From assembly GCF_012927355.1 (NCBI RefSeq), contig NZ_JABBGK010000006.1, forward strand, positions 124,001 to 188,000: 64,000 nt of DNA, given 5' to 3'. The translations under genes were made by a program, and so were the position numbers. The notes below the pieces were generated by a model that was not told the origin of the DNA, did not search any database, and saw nothing but the letters and a program-made list of their open reading frames with translations. Position 1 is the stretch's first letter. Each line of letters starts with the position of its first letter. Below are positions 56,157 through 64,000 of this stretch, piece by piece. The stretch is from Rhizobium terricola. GTDB taxonomy: Bacteria > Pseudomonadota > Alphaproteobacteria > Rhizobiales > Rhizobiaceae.

Positions 56157-57329
56157 CTAGAGAACGGTCAGCGCCTCGTCAGCGATGACCTGTTCCTCGT
56201 CGGTTTCGATCACCATGACGGTGACGCCCGCGCCCGCCGGGGAGATGATCTGGGCGTTCGCAAGGTTTTCACGCTCTTCCAGCGCTACGCCGAGATAGGC
56301 TAGGCGTTCGCAGACCGCGCGCCGGATCGCCGGCTGGTGCTCGCCAATGCCGGCGGTGAAGACCAGGGCGTCGAGGCCGCCGATGGTGGCCGAAAGGCGG
56401 GCGATCTCGCCGGTGATGCGGAAGGTGAAGACGTCGATCGCCTCCGCCGCTTCCTTCGTTGCACTTTCGAGGAGGATGCGGCTGTCGGCGCTGAGACCGG
56501 AGAGGCCGAGCAGGCCCGACTTGTGATAGACGATATCCTCCACGGCTTCGCGGGAAAGGCCGAGCCCGGCCATGAAGTGGAATATCACGCCAGGGTCGAG
56601 GGCGCCGGAACGGGTTGCCATCGGGATGCCGTCGATGGTCGAGAAGCCCATGGAACTGTCGCGGCTCATCCCGCCTTCGATCGCGCAGATGCTGGCGCCG
56701 CTGCCGAGATGGGCGACGATGATGCGGGCATCGGCAAGGTCCGGCCGGATCTTCGCGACAGCGCCGGCGATGTATTTGTAGGAAAGGCCGTGGAAGCCGT
56801 AGCGCTTGATGCCCTGATCGAAATAGCTGCGCGGGATGGCGAAGCGCTGCACGGTCGGGGACTGGGTACGATGGAAGGCGGTATCGAAGGAGGCGGTCTG
56901 CGGCAGATGCGGTTTCAGGTGGCGGATCGCCTCGATCAGCCGGAGGTTCTGCGGCTGGTGGAGCGGTGCAAGCGGGGTGAGCGCCGAGATCCTGCCGATC
57001 GCCGTCTCATCGATCAGAACGGGACCGGAGAAAACGTCGCCACCATGGACGACGCGGTGGCCGACGGCCGTTACGGCGTCGATGTCGAAATGATTGGCGA
57101 GCCAGCCGAAGGTTTCGTCGAGGACTTCATGAAGGACGTCGCCGCCCTCGGCTACCAGTGGTACGTCGAAGACTTCCGGTCCTTCAACCAGATGGAAGGT
57201 CAGGGGCGTGTGGCGGAAGTCGATCATGCCCTTGCCGATGCGCCGGGCACGATCACCTTCACGCACGAAGAGGCCGATCTTCACCGTCGAGGATCCGGCA
57301 TTGAAGGTGAGCAGCAGCTTGTCTGTCAT
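56157..57329 (-). CDS. ackA: Acetate kinase
   Basis: A 390-residue ASKHA-fold kinase that converts acetyl-phosphate and ADP to acetate and ATP, or the reverse. Signatures: LLTFNAGSSTVKIGLF at the start, catalytic arginine in VGHRVVHGG, SFDTAFHRTQ, VAHLGSGASICAI and FTAGIGEH near the C-terminus. The start is fused to the stop of the upstream phosphotransacetylase gene (TGATG, sharing one base). The two enzymes together link acetyl-CoA to acetate and make acetyl-phosphate, which can donate phosphate to response regulators. Confidence 0.95.
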   Translation of the reverse strand: MTDKLLLTFNAGSSTVKIGLFVREGDRARRIGKGMIDFRHTPLTFHLVEGPEVFDVPLVAEGGDVLHEVLDETFGWLANHFDIDAVTAVGHRVVHGGDVFSGPVLIDETAIGRISALTPLAPLHQPQNLRLIEAIRHLKPHLPQTASFDTAFHRTQSPTVQRFAIPRSYFDQGIKRYGFHGLSYKYIAGAVAKIRPDLADARIIVAHLGSGASICAIEGGMSRDSSMGFSTIDGIPMATRSGALDPGVIFHFMAGLGLSREAVEDIVYHKSGLLGLSGLSADSRILLESATKEAAEAIDVFTFRITGEIARLSATIGGLDALVFTAGIGEHQPAIRRAVCERLAYLGVALEERENLANAQIISPAGAGVTVMVIETDEEQVIADEALTVL

Positions 57330-58732
57330 CAGGCCGGCAGCCTCTGCGCGGCGCGTCGGGTCGCCACGAGCTTGGCGAGGGCCGCAGATGCTATGCGCAC
57401 CTTCAGGCTGTCGGCGCGGCTCGTCAGGATGATCGGCACGCGGGCGCCGAGCACCAGTCCCGCGGCATCGGCGCCACCGAAATACAGCAGCTGCTTGGCG
57501 AGCATGTTGCCCGCTTCGAGGTCGGGGACGAGCAGGATGTCGGCCTGACCGGCGACCGGCGAGACGATGCCCTTGGTGCGCGCGGCATCGAGGCTGATGG
57601 CATTGTCGAAGGCGAGCGGCCCGTCGACGCTCGCGCCGGTGATCTGACCGCGGGCGGCCATCACGGTGAGGGCCGCTGCATCCAGTGTTGCGGGCATCTT
57701 GTCGTTGACCGTTTCGACGGCGGCGAGCACGGCGACCTTCGGATTGGTGTTGCCGAGCAGTTGCATGAGGTCGATGGCGTTCTGGCAGATGTCCCGCTTG
57801 TGGTCGAGGCTCGGAGCGATGTTGATCGCGGCATCGGTCACCACCAGCAATTTGTCATAGGCCGGGACGTCCATCACGTAGACATGACTGATGCGCCGTT
57901 CGGTCTTGAGCCCCGAACCCGGGGCGACGACGGCGCCGAGCAGCTCGTCGGTGTGCAGGCTGCCCTTCATCAGGGTGGCGACCTTGCCGGAGACCGCAAG
58001 CTCGACAGCCTTCTCGGCGGCCGCGTGGCTGTGTTCCACCGACACGATCTCGAACCCGTCCAAGGCAACGCCCGCCTTGTCCGCGGCGGCGCGGATTTTC
58101 GCCTCGGGGCCGATGAGGACCGGGTCGAGCAGGTTCTCCTCGCGGATCTCGACCGCCGCCTGGATCGCTTCGGGCGAGCAGGGATGGACGAGCGCCGTCT
58201 TCAGCAGGGGAAGGGAGCGGGCTTCGGCGACGATGTCGTCGAAGCGGTCGTGATGCTGGGCGGCCAGCGCGGGAAGGGCAACCTGCGGCCATTCGACCCG
58301 TTCGTAAGGGGCGATCACGGTCGCCTGACCGCTCAGCACGTCCTCGCCAACCTGATTGGTACAGCGGGTGTCGAAGACGACGATACGCTTGTCCGCGCGT
58401 TTCTCGGTGACCGTGACGACAGCGGTGATGGTGTCGCCGGGAGCGACCGGCTTCTGGAAACGCAGCTCCTGGCCGAGATAAATGGTGCCGGGGCCGGGAA
58501 GCTTGGTGCCGAGCACGGCGGATATCATCGCCGCCGTCCACATGCCATGCGCGACGATGTGGCCGAAGAAATCCTTCTCGGCGAAATCGGGATCGAGATG
58601 GGCCGGGTTGAAGTCGCCCGAGGAGCGGGCGAAGAGCTCGATGTCCTCGCGCCCGACCGTGCGCCGTATCGTCGCGCTGTCGCCGACCCTGAGTTCATCA
58701 AAGGTGCGGTTGGTGAGGAGTGGCTTGTTCAT
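57329..58732 (-). CDS. MaoC-domain / phosphate acetyl-(butyryl-)transferase fusion
   Basis: A 467-residue fusion. Residues 1-145 form a MaoC-like hotdog domain (FARSSGDFNPAHLDPDFAE and HIVAHGMWTA, the hydratase dipad), and residues 160-467 a Pta/Ptb phosphotransacylase (PLLKTALVHPCSPEAI, ATLMKGSLHTDELLGAV, GQADILLVPDLEAGNMLAKQL). It probably interconverts acyl-CoA and acyl-phosphate; the MaoC part suggests (R)-enoyl-CoA hydratase-like activity tied to polyhydroxyalkanoate. The frame extends upstream into phaC, but ATG 58732 is the family start. It lies 7 bp after phaC. Confidence 0.92.
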   Translation of the reverse strand: MNKPLLTNRTFDELRVGDSATIRRTVGREDIELFARSSGDFNPAHLDPDFAEKDFFGHIVAHGMWTAAMISAVLGTKLPGPGTIYLGQELRFQKPVAPGDTITAVVTVTEKRADKRIVVFDTRCTNQVGEDVLSGQATVIAPYERVEWPQVALPALAAQHHDRFDDIVAEARSLPLLKTALVHPCSPEAIQAAVEIREENLLDPVLIGPEAKIRAAADKAGVALDGFEIVSVEHSHAAAEKAVELAVSGKVATLMKGSLHTDELLGAVVAPGSGLKTERRISHVYVMDVPAYDKLLVVTDAAINIAPSLDHKRDICQNAIDLMQLLGNTNPKVAVLAAVETVNDKMPATLDAAALTVMAARGQITGASVDGPLAFDNAISLDAARTKGIVSPVAGQADILLVPDLEAGNMLAKQLLYFGGADAAGLVLGARVPIILTSRADSLKVRIASAALAKLVATRRAAQRLPA

Positions 58733-58739
58733 CGGTCGC

Positions 58740-60554
58740 TCATCTCTGGTGGACATAGGTGCCGGGTGCCGCCTCCTTGGCGGCGTAGCCGTCTTCGCTC
58801 GAGCCCATTGGTGGCGGGGCAACCTTATCCGCTGCCGAATGGGACGCAAGCCATCGAGACCAGTGGGTCCACCAGGAGCCCTGCTCGACAGGCGATTCCG
58901 CCAGCCATTCCTCGGCACTGACGCAAGGGTCAACGGCGCGCTTGGTGGTCGCCCGGTAGTGACGGTGCGGATGGCCGGGCTCGCTGACGATGCCGGCATT
59001 GTGCCCACCGCTGGTCAGGACGAAGGTCACGTCGGTGTCCGTCAGGTAGTGGATCTTGTAGACGGACTTCCACGGTGCGACGTGGTCGCGCTCGGTCCCG
59101 ACGGCAAAGACCGGGACGCGGATGTTCTGCAGCGCCGCCGGATGCTCGTCGACCATGAAGCGGCCGGCGGCGAGCTCGTTGTCGAGATAGAGGCGCTGGA
59201 GATATTCCGAATGCATGCGGAAGGGCATGCGCGTCGTGTCGGCGTTCCAGGCCATCAGGTCGATCATCGGGTCGCGCTCGCCCATCATGTAGTCGTGGAC
59301 GATGCGTGACCAGACGAGGTCGTTGGAGCGCAGCAGCTGGAAGGCGCCGGCCATCTGGTCGGCCGACAGGAAGCCACGGTTCCACATCACGCTTTCGAGG
59401 AAGTGCAATTGGCTGTGGTCGATGAAGAGGGCAAGCTCGCCGGGTTCGGAGAAGTCCGTCTGGGCGGCAAAGAGGGTGACTGAGGCAAGGCGCTCGTCCT
59501 TCGCCCGGGCCATGGCGGCAGCGGCGATCGACAGCAGCGTGCCGCCGAGGCAATAGCCGGTCGCATGCACCTTGCGGTCGGGCATGATGGCGTTGATCGC
59601 GTCGAGTGCCGCCATTACGCCGAGGCGGCGATAGTCGTCCATGCCGAGGTCGCGGTCGGCTGCGGTCGGATTGTGCCAGGAGATGCAGAAAACCGTGTGC
59701 CCCTGGGAGACGAGATAGCGGATCAGCGAGTTTTCCGGCGAGAGATCGAGAATGTAGTATTTCATGATCCAGGCCGGAACGATCAGGATCGGCTCGGCAT
59801 GTACGGTATCGGTCGCCGGAGCGTACTGGATCAGCTCGATCAGGCGGTTGCGGTAGACCACGCGGCCCGGCGTCGTTGCGACCCTTCGGCCGGGCACGAA
59901 GTCCTCGGTTCCGGCGACCGGCTGCCCGGTCAGCTCGCGATTGGTGTCCTCGACGAAGTTGCGGAAGCCCTCGAAGAAGTTCATCCCGCCGGTTTCCGCG
60001 GCGCGCTTCATCACCACCGGATTGGTCAGCGGATAGTTGGACGGCGAAAAGACGTCGAGCAGCTGGCGGGTGGCAAACGAGATGACGTCCTCATGATGCG
60101 GCGTCACACCCGGCACGTCGTTGGTGACGTTGTGCCACCACTGCTGGTTCAGCAGGAAGCACTGGGCCATCACGTTGAACGGGAAGCGCTGCCATTCCTC
60201 GCCCTTGAAACGCTCGTCGCCGGGCAGGGGCTCGATGCAGGGCGGGGTTTCTGGATCAAGGGCCGCGGCGGCAAGATGGGTGGCGAGGCGATTGCCCTTC
60301 CGCATCGCCTTCTGCATGAGTTCCAACCTCTTGCCCGGCGCCATGCCAAGATGGATCGCCCAGTCGTAGATTGCGAGCGCCATGGCGGCGGGCGATATGC
60401 CGCCGGTCACGGGGGCGATCAGCGCCTCGTTCATCCGGTTGAGTGCATCGAAGCCGGCAGCCTGGGAGCCGTCGTCGAAACCGAGCGCGTCGAGCGCCGT
60501 ATCGATGTTCGCAAGCGCTGCGTCTCCGCTGCGGGTCCTGCTCGATGTCGACAT
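58740..60554 (-). CDS. phaC: Polyhydroxyalkanoate synthase (PhaC-like)
   Basis: A 604-residue class I-type PHA synthase. The N-terminal domain contains NPLxx-like FLLNQQWWHNVT, and the alpha/beta-hydrolase domain has the lipase-like box GYCLGG with nucleophile Cys335, the aspartate region GTERDHVAPW and histidine in TSGGHNAGIV. It polymerises (R)-3-hydroxyacyl-CoA into storage granules. As head of an operon with a MaoC/Pta fusion and ackA, it may serve carbon overflow. No phaA, phaB or phasin gene is in view, so a main phb locus may be elsewhere. Confidence 0.93.
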   Translation of the reverse strand: MSTSSRTRSGDAALANIDTALDALGFDDGSQAAGFDALNRMNEALIAPVTGGISPAAMALAIYDWAIHLGMAPGKRLELMQKAMRKGNRLATHLAAAALDPETPPCIEPLPGDERFKGEEWQRFPFNVMAQCFLLNQQWWHNVTNDVPGVTPHHEDVISFATRQLLDVFSPSNYPLTNPVVMKRAAETGGMNFFEGFRNFVEDTNRELTGQPVAGTEDFVPGRRVATTPGRVVYRNRLIELIQYAPATDTVHAEPILIVPAWIMKYYILDLSPENSLIRYLVSQGHTVFCISWHNPTAADRDLGMDDYRRLGVMAALDAINAIMPDRKVHATGYCLGGTLLSIAAAAMARAKDERLASVTLFAAQTDFSEPGELALFIDHSQLHFLESVMWNRGFLSADQMAGAFQLLRSNDLVWSRIVHDYMMGERDPMIDLMAWNADTTRMPFRMHSEYLQRLYLDNELAAGRFMVDEHPAALQNIRVPVFAVGTERDHVAPWKSVYKIHYLTDTDVTFVLTSGGHNAGIVSEPGHPHRHYRATTKRAVDPCVSAEEWLAESPVEQGSWWTHWSRWLASHSAADKVAPPPMGSSEDGYAAKEAAPGTYVHQR

Positions 60555-60751
60555 GCCTTCACCTCCAGCATCGGGCGCGGCATTCCGGCCCCTTCAAGGC
60601 CTAGCCCGTCTGTATGACGGCCTTGCGAACGATCCGCGCATCTTGGGCATCCGTCGTCGCCCGGGATTGCTGCAATGCAATATAGCTACTCGCCGGCGCC
60701 GGTCAAATGAAGCAGTGTCACACCCTTTACGCCAGCTTGCCGGCGAGGGGG

Positions 60752-61747
60752 TCAGCCGAAACGGTCGCGCCATGACCCCTGCGCTCCGTCGATCGGCAAG
60801 GAGGCTGCTTCGAAGATGCCGCGTGCAATGGCGCGCGCTGTCACCAGCGTCGCAAGATGACAGAGTTCCATGAAATCGGCGGAACTCGAAAGCTGCCGGC
60901 GATTGGTGGCAGCGGCGAAGAAGGTGTCGCCGTCGGCGGGCAGATGGGCCGGTAGCACGGCGCGGGCAAGGCCGTCATGGGCCATCAGCGACAGGCGATG
61001 GGCTTGCGCCTTGGTCAGCGCCGCGTCGGTGGCGACGACGCCGATGGTGGTCGCCGTCAGGTTGATGCCCTTGGCGCGCAGGATCGTGTCGGGGGAGGAG
61101 AAGGCGGCGGGCATGCCGAGTGCGCCGAACTCGTCGTCGACCTCGAAGGGTGCCGCCCAGAAGAATGGTCCGTCGCCGATGGTCGCCGAGCCCATGGCAT
61201 TGACAGCGACCAGGGCCGCAACCGTGTGTCCGCTGCTGGTCATCATGCTCGCGGAGCCCAAGCCCCCCTTGAAGGTCGCGGTCGTGGCGCCCGTGCCGGC
61301 GCCGACGCTGCCGACGTCGAAGGCGCCTCCCTTTGCTGCGAGGAAAGCTTCGTAGCCCATGTCGCGATAGGGGGAATGCAGGCCCCAGTCCTTGTTCCCG
61401 CCGTTCAGGAGATCCATCAGGATGGCCTGGGGCACGATCGGCACGCGCACATCGCCGACCGGAAAGCCGCGACCGATGGCGCGAAGCCCCGCCTGTACGC
61501 CGCCGGCGGCGTCGAGGCCGAAGGCGGAGCCACCCGAGAGCACGAAGGCATCGACCGCCTCGACGGTCATCGCCGGATCGAGGAGCGCGGTTTCGCGCCC
61601 GCCCGGCGCGCCGCCGAGCACGCTGCCGGAAGCGGTCGCAGGCTCCTCGAAGACGATCGCGGTGACGCCCGAGCCGAGCTTCAGGTCGGTCGCGTGGCCG
61701 ACCGCGACGCCCTCGACATCAGTCAGCAGATTGAGGTGGGAAACCAT
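60752..61747 (-). CDS. P1-family (DmpA/NylC-like) N-terminal nucleophile peptidase
   Basis: A 331-residue member of the P1/S58 family, whose members mature by cutting themselves to expose a Ser or Thr nucleophile. The segment LTATTIGVVATDAALTKAQ (residues 230-248) resembles the NylC cleavage region, so Thr233 or Thr234 is the likely nucleophile. Other landmarks: [29 protein letters not shown]. Relatives act as beta- or D-aminopeptidases or 6-aminohexanoate-oligomer hydrolases. It stands alone, but matches the amide-hydrolase theme of the region. Confidence 0.88.
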   Translation of the reverse strand: MVSHLNLLTDVEGVAVGHATDLKLGSGVTAIVFEEPATASGSVLGGAPGGRETALLDPAMTVEAVDAFVLSGGSAFGLDAAGGVQAGLRAIGRGFPVGDVRVPIVPQAILMDLLNGGNKDWGLHSPYRDMGYEAFLAAKGGAFDVGSVGAGTGATTATFKGGLGSASMMTSSGHTVAALVAVNAMGSATIGDGPFFWAAPFEVDDEFGALGMPAAFSSPDTILRAKGINLTATTIGVVATDAALTKAQAHRLSLMAHDGLARAVLPAHLPADGDTFFAAATNRRQLSSSADFMELCHLATLVTARAIARGIFEAASLPIDGAQGSWRDRFG

Positions 61748-61859
61748 GTTTCAGCCTTTCGTCGTCTCGTGCCCGCCGCGAAGCGGTGTCGGCGAGACTG
61801 ACCTTGTCCGCGTGCGGAATCAAGCGGCGGAAGCGTACCGCAACGACGGGCAACTGCTT

Positions 61860-62183
61860 TCAGTGAACCGGGCGGTGTTCGTTGACCAGCTCGTAGCCGG
61901 GGCCGAGTTCCTGCCTGAGGTCGTCGAAAAGGCGGGCGACCGCTTCGGCAAATTTCTCGTCCTCCGCCTTCGACCACGGGCTCGGGCCGGAGGGGTTGTC
62001 CCAGTCGAGAGCCGTGTCGTGCCACGCCGTCATGTCCTCCAGTCGCCGGCGGATCGCGATCGACAGGGGCAGCTTTTCTTCCACCGGACCGACGTCGAAA
62101 CGCTGCAGCGCCGCCTCGTTTCCGCACCACAAGGCGCCACCGCCCCATTCGAAGAACAATCGAAGTCTTGGAACCACGCTCAC
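61860..62183 (-). CDS. Small unknown protein
   Basis: A 107-residue soluble protein beginning SVVPRLRLFFEWGGGALWCGN, with a middle LSIAIRRRLEDMTAWHD and a C-terminal helix (EKFAEAVARLFDDLRQELG). No motif gives a function. GTG 62183 with GAGG eight bases upstream is the best start; an ATG 30 bases earlier opens the same frame. It lies 112 bp upstream of the P1 peptidase on the same strand. The composition suggests a real gene, with moderate confidence. Confidence 0.65.
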   Translation of the reverse strand: MSVVPRLRLFFEWGGGALWCGNEAALQRFDVGPVEEKLPLSIAIRRRLEDMTAWHDTALDWDNPSGPSPWSKAEDEKFAEAVARLFDDLRQELGPGYELVNEHRPVH

Positions 62184-62335
62184 CTGATGAACCTCGCCAT
62201 GCCCGTCTCCCACGATCGCGGGACAGTAATCCCGGACAGCGAGGGTGAATTATTTCGGCTGTAGTATTGCCATAATACCCGCGGCCAAGGCCTGTTTGCT
62301 AGCGTCCGCCCGACATTCCAGAACGGGAGGATGAT

Positions 62336-62902
62336 ATGTCGAAAAAGATTTTGATGATTGCCGGCGATTTTGCCGAAGACTACGAGACCATGGTGCCGTT
62401 CCAGACGCTCCTGGCTGTCGGCCATGTCGTGCATGCCGTCTGCCCCGGCAAGAAGGCCGGACAGACGATCGCCACCTCCATCCACGACTTCGAAGGCGAC
62501 CAGACCTACAGCGAAAAGCGCGGCCACAACTTTGCGCTCAACGCCACCTTTGCCGACATCAAGGCTTCGGACTACGACGCGCTGGTCATTCCGGGCGGGC
62601 GTGCACCGGAATATCTCCGCCTCAATCCGGAGGTGATCGCGGCGGTCAAGCACTTCTTCGATGCAAACAAGCCGGTCGCGGCCGTCTGCCACGGCGCGCA
62701 GATCCTTGCGGCTGCCCGCGTACTCGAAGGCCGTACCTGCTCGGCCTATCCGGCCTGCCGTCCGGAAGTCGAGCTTGCCGGCGGCACCTATGCCGACATC
62801 GCCATCGACGCGGCCGTCACCGACGGTAATCTGGTGACGGCGCCGGCCTGGCCCGCACATCCGGCGTGGCTGAAGCAGTTCCTCGCGGTGCTTTCCGCCT
62901 GA
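62336..62902 (+). CDS. DJ-1/PfpI-family protein
   Basis: A 188-residue DJ-1/PfpI superfamily protein with the nucleophile elbow [13 protein letters not shown] (Cys118) and the upstream [15 protein letters not shown] loop. Members act as glyoxalase/deglycase-type or protease-like stress enzymes; the true activity here is open. The start is well set by AACGGGAGG. It is monocistronic by appearance. An EcfG-type promoter was looked for upstream but none was found. Confidence 0.9.
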   Translation: MSKKILMIAGDFAEDYETMVPFQTLLAVGHVVHAVCPGKKAGQTIATSIHDFEGDQTYSEKRGHNFALNATFADIKASDYDALVIPGGRAPEYLRLNPEVIAAVKHFFDANKPVAAVCHGAQILAAARVLEGRTCSAYPACRPEVELAGGTYADIAIDAAVTDGNLVTAPAWPAHPAWLKQFLAVLSA

Positions 62903-62998
62903 GACAGGACCAATGGACGAGACGGCGGAGCTTCAACGTTCCGCCGTTTCGCTATAGGTTGCCATCCAAACAGAGGATCGCACATCCGGGAGGACAGA

Positions 62999-63349
62999 AT
63001 GTGCAAGCTCTTCATCCAGGCCGATCCGGCCCTTTGGGAAAGCCATACCAAGTCGCTGCGGATCGACGGGATGGTGACCAGCGTGAGGCTGGAAAACTTC
63101 TTCTGGATGACGCTCGAGGAAATCGGACGGCGCGACCGCATGACGGTGATCCAGCTGATCGCCAAGCTCTATCATGAATCGATCGATGCCGGTCACGACC
63201 TCGGCAACTTCACCTCCTTCCTGCGCGTCTGCTGCGGGCGTTACCTTGCACTCCAGCTTTCCGGCGATATTCCGGCCAATACCGATCTGCCGATCGCAGC
63301 ACTCGATGCCGACAGCATCCTGAGCGCGGAGCAGGCCAAATATCACTGA
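62999..63349 (+). CDS. Ribbon-helix-helix domain protein
   Basis: A 116-residue protein with a ribbon-helix-helix DNA-binding region at about residues 18-62 (SLRIDGMVTSVRLENFFWMTLEEIGRRDRMT, then IQLIAKLYHES), of the RHH_4 type common in alphaproteobacteria. The first ten residues (CKLFIQADP) are conserved-looking. No toxin gene is adjacent, so a toxin-antitoxin role is unlikely; targets unknown. GGGAGGA precedes the ATG. Confidence 0.82.
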   Translation: MCKLFIQADPALWESHTKSLRIDGMVTSVRLENFFWMTLEEIGRRDRMTVIQLIAKLYHESIDAGHDLGNFTSFLRVCCGRYLALQLSGDIPANTDLPIAALDADSILSAEQAKYH

Positions 63350-63498
63350 CGGCATTTCGGGCAACTCATGGCCGGTGTGTGGTGCCGGCCGGGTGACGGG
63401 CCTGTCTCGTCCTGCTATAGCTCAGGTTCCTTCCTCCGGCGGCCCCGCCATTTCTCTTCCCGCCGGACCCGTCCCACGCTTGCAGGAGTAGATCCGCC

Positions 63499-64000
63499 AT
63501 GCCCGGTCCAAAGGTCGTTCCCGTTCAGGGAGACGCTCAGCTGCCGTCCCGCGTCGACGTCGTCGTCATCGGCGGGGGCATCATCGGGTCGTCGACGGCG
63601 CTCGAACTTGCCGAGCGCGGCGTTTCGGTGGCGCTTTGCGAGAAGGGCGGCATCGGCGAGGAGCAGTCGAGCCGCAACTGGGGCTGGGTCCGGATCTCCC
63701 AGCGGGATCCGCGCGAAGTGCCGCTGATGGCGGAAGCGATCCGCATCTGGCAGGGGCTCGACCAGCGCACCGGTCGGGATACCGGCTACCGCCAGTGCGG
63801 GATCGTGTTCGGGTCGAAGGATGATGCCGATCGCGCCAACAACGAGGGCTGGCCGGAGCTGCTGGGTGGCTACCAGATGAAGTCGCGCATGGTCGACGTG
63901 CCGGAGCTCAGCGGGCTCTATCCCGGCATGAAGCATGATTTCAAGAGCGCGCTCTATACCGCCGCAGACGGTCGTGCCGAGCCGCAGAAGGCGGCACCGG
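63499..64000 (+). CDS. FAD-dependent oxidoreductase (DAO type), N-terminal part
   Basis: The gene runs off the right window edge after 167 codons. The visible part has an N-terminal Rossmann motif VDVVVIGGGIIGSSTALELAERG and the SSRNWGWVR segment typical of D-amino-acid-dehydrogenase-like flavoproteins (DAO fold). Substrate is not evident; sarcosine-, glycine- or D-amino-acid oxidation are the usual options. ATG 63499 follows CAGGAG. Confidence 0.85.
   Translation, partial: MPGPKVVPVQGDAQLPSRVDVVVIGGGIIGSSTALELAERGVSVALCEKGGIGEEQSSRNWGWVRISQRDPREVPLMAEAIRIWQGLDQRTGRDTGYRQCGIVFGSKDDADRANNEGWPELLGGYQMKSRMVDVPELSGLYPGMKHDFKSALYTAADGRAEPQKAAP

Noticed and set aside
62999-63349. Ribbon-helix-helix gene as an antitoxin
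   Set aside because: No toxin-like gene lies next to it; the neighbours are a DJ-1 protein and a flavoprotein.

Overview
The window looks like a chromosomal or chromid segment of a member of the Rhizobiaceae (Alphaproteobacteria). The reasons are high GC, short gaps between genes, frequent GGAGG-type ribosome sites, rhizobial intergenic mosaic repeats (RIME-like), a rhamnose locus in the Rhizobium leguminosarum arrangement (rhaDI / rhaRSTPQUK), and a PhyR-NepR-EcfG general stress response. No rRNA, tRNA, CRISPR array, prophage or insertion sequence was seen. Genes are named from protein family features read by eye; no database search was possible.

Layout. 1-8.6 kb: end of a LysR gene, then a propionyl-CoA module (pccB, a small unknown gene, pccA, methylmalonyl-CoA mutase) divergent from an ScfR-type regulator. 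8.7-13.7 kb: LysR/RidA pair, two valine-catabolism genes (isobutyryl-CoA dehydrogenase, 3-hydroxyisobutyryl-CoA hydrolase) and a 2-hydroxyacid dehydrogenase. Valine degradation yields propionyl-CoA, so the first two blocks are metabolically linked. 13.8-24.95 kb: complete L-rhamnose uptake and catabolism, with rhaD-rhaI divergent from rhaRSTPQUK and repeats or hairpins placed between genes.

24.97-33.1 kb is the most striking region: a general stress response island. It holds phyR, a HWE/HisKA_2-type sensor kinase, two nepR paralogues and ecfG. It also holds small membrane and stress genes (CsbD, DUF883-like, holin-like, two DUF1328), a zinc-ribbon metallopeptidase and an unknown two-gene unit. 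Eight promoters of the form GGAAC-N16-(C/T)GTT, plus one weaker ninth, face these genes, all with the same 16-bp spacer. This suggests that the regulators and much of their output are encoded together.

33.3-36.4 kb: pntAB proton-translocating transhydrogenase. 36.4-46.5 kb: a long leftward operon with a polyamine-type ABC transporter, a serine hydrolase of the beta-lactamase class C fold, two tandem YtcJ-like amidohydrolases and a TetR regulator. 46.9-54.8 kb: rightward amidase, M19 dipeptidase and a full oligopeptide ABC transporter. Together these suggest scavenging of amides and peptides. 54.8-60.6 kb: an orphan PhnM-like hydrolase behind a phaC - MaoC/Pta - ackA operon (storage polymer and acetyl-phosphate metabolism). 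60.75-64 kb: a P1-family peptidase, small genes, a DJ-1/PfpI protein, a ribbon-helix-helix protein and the start of a FAD oxidoreductase cut by the window edge.
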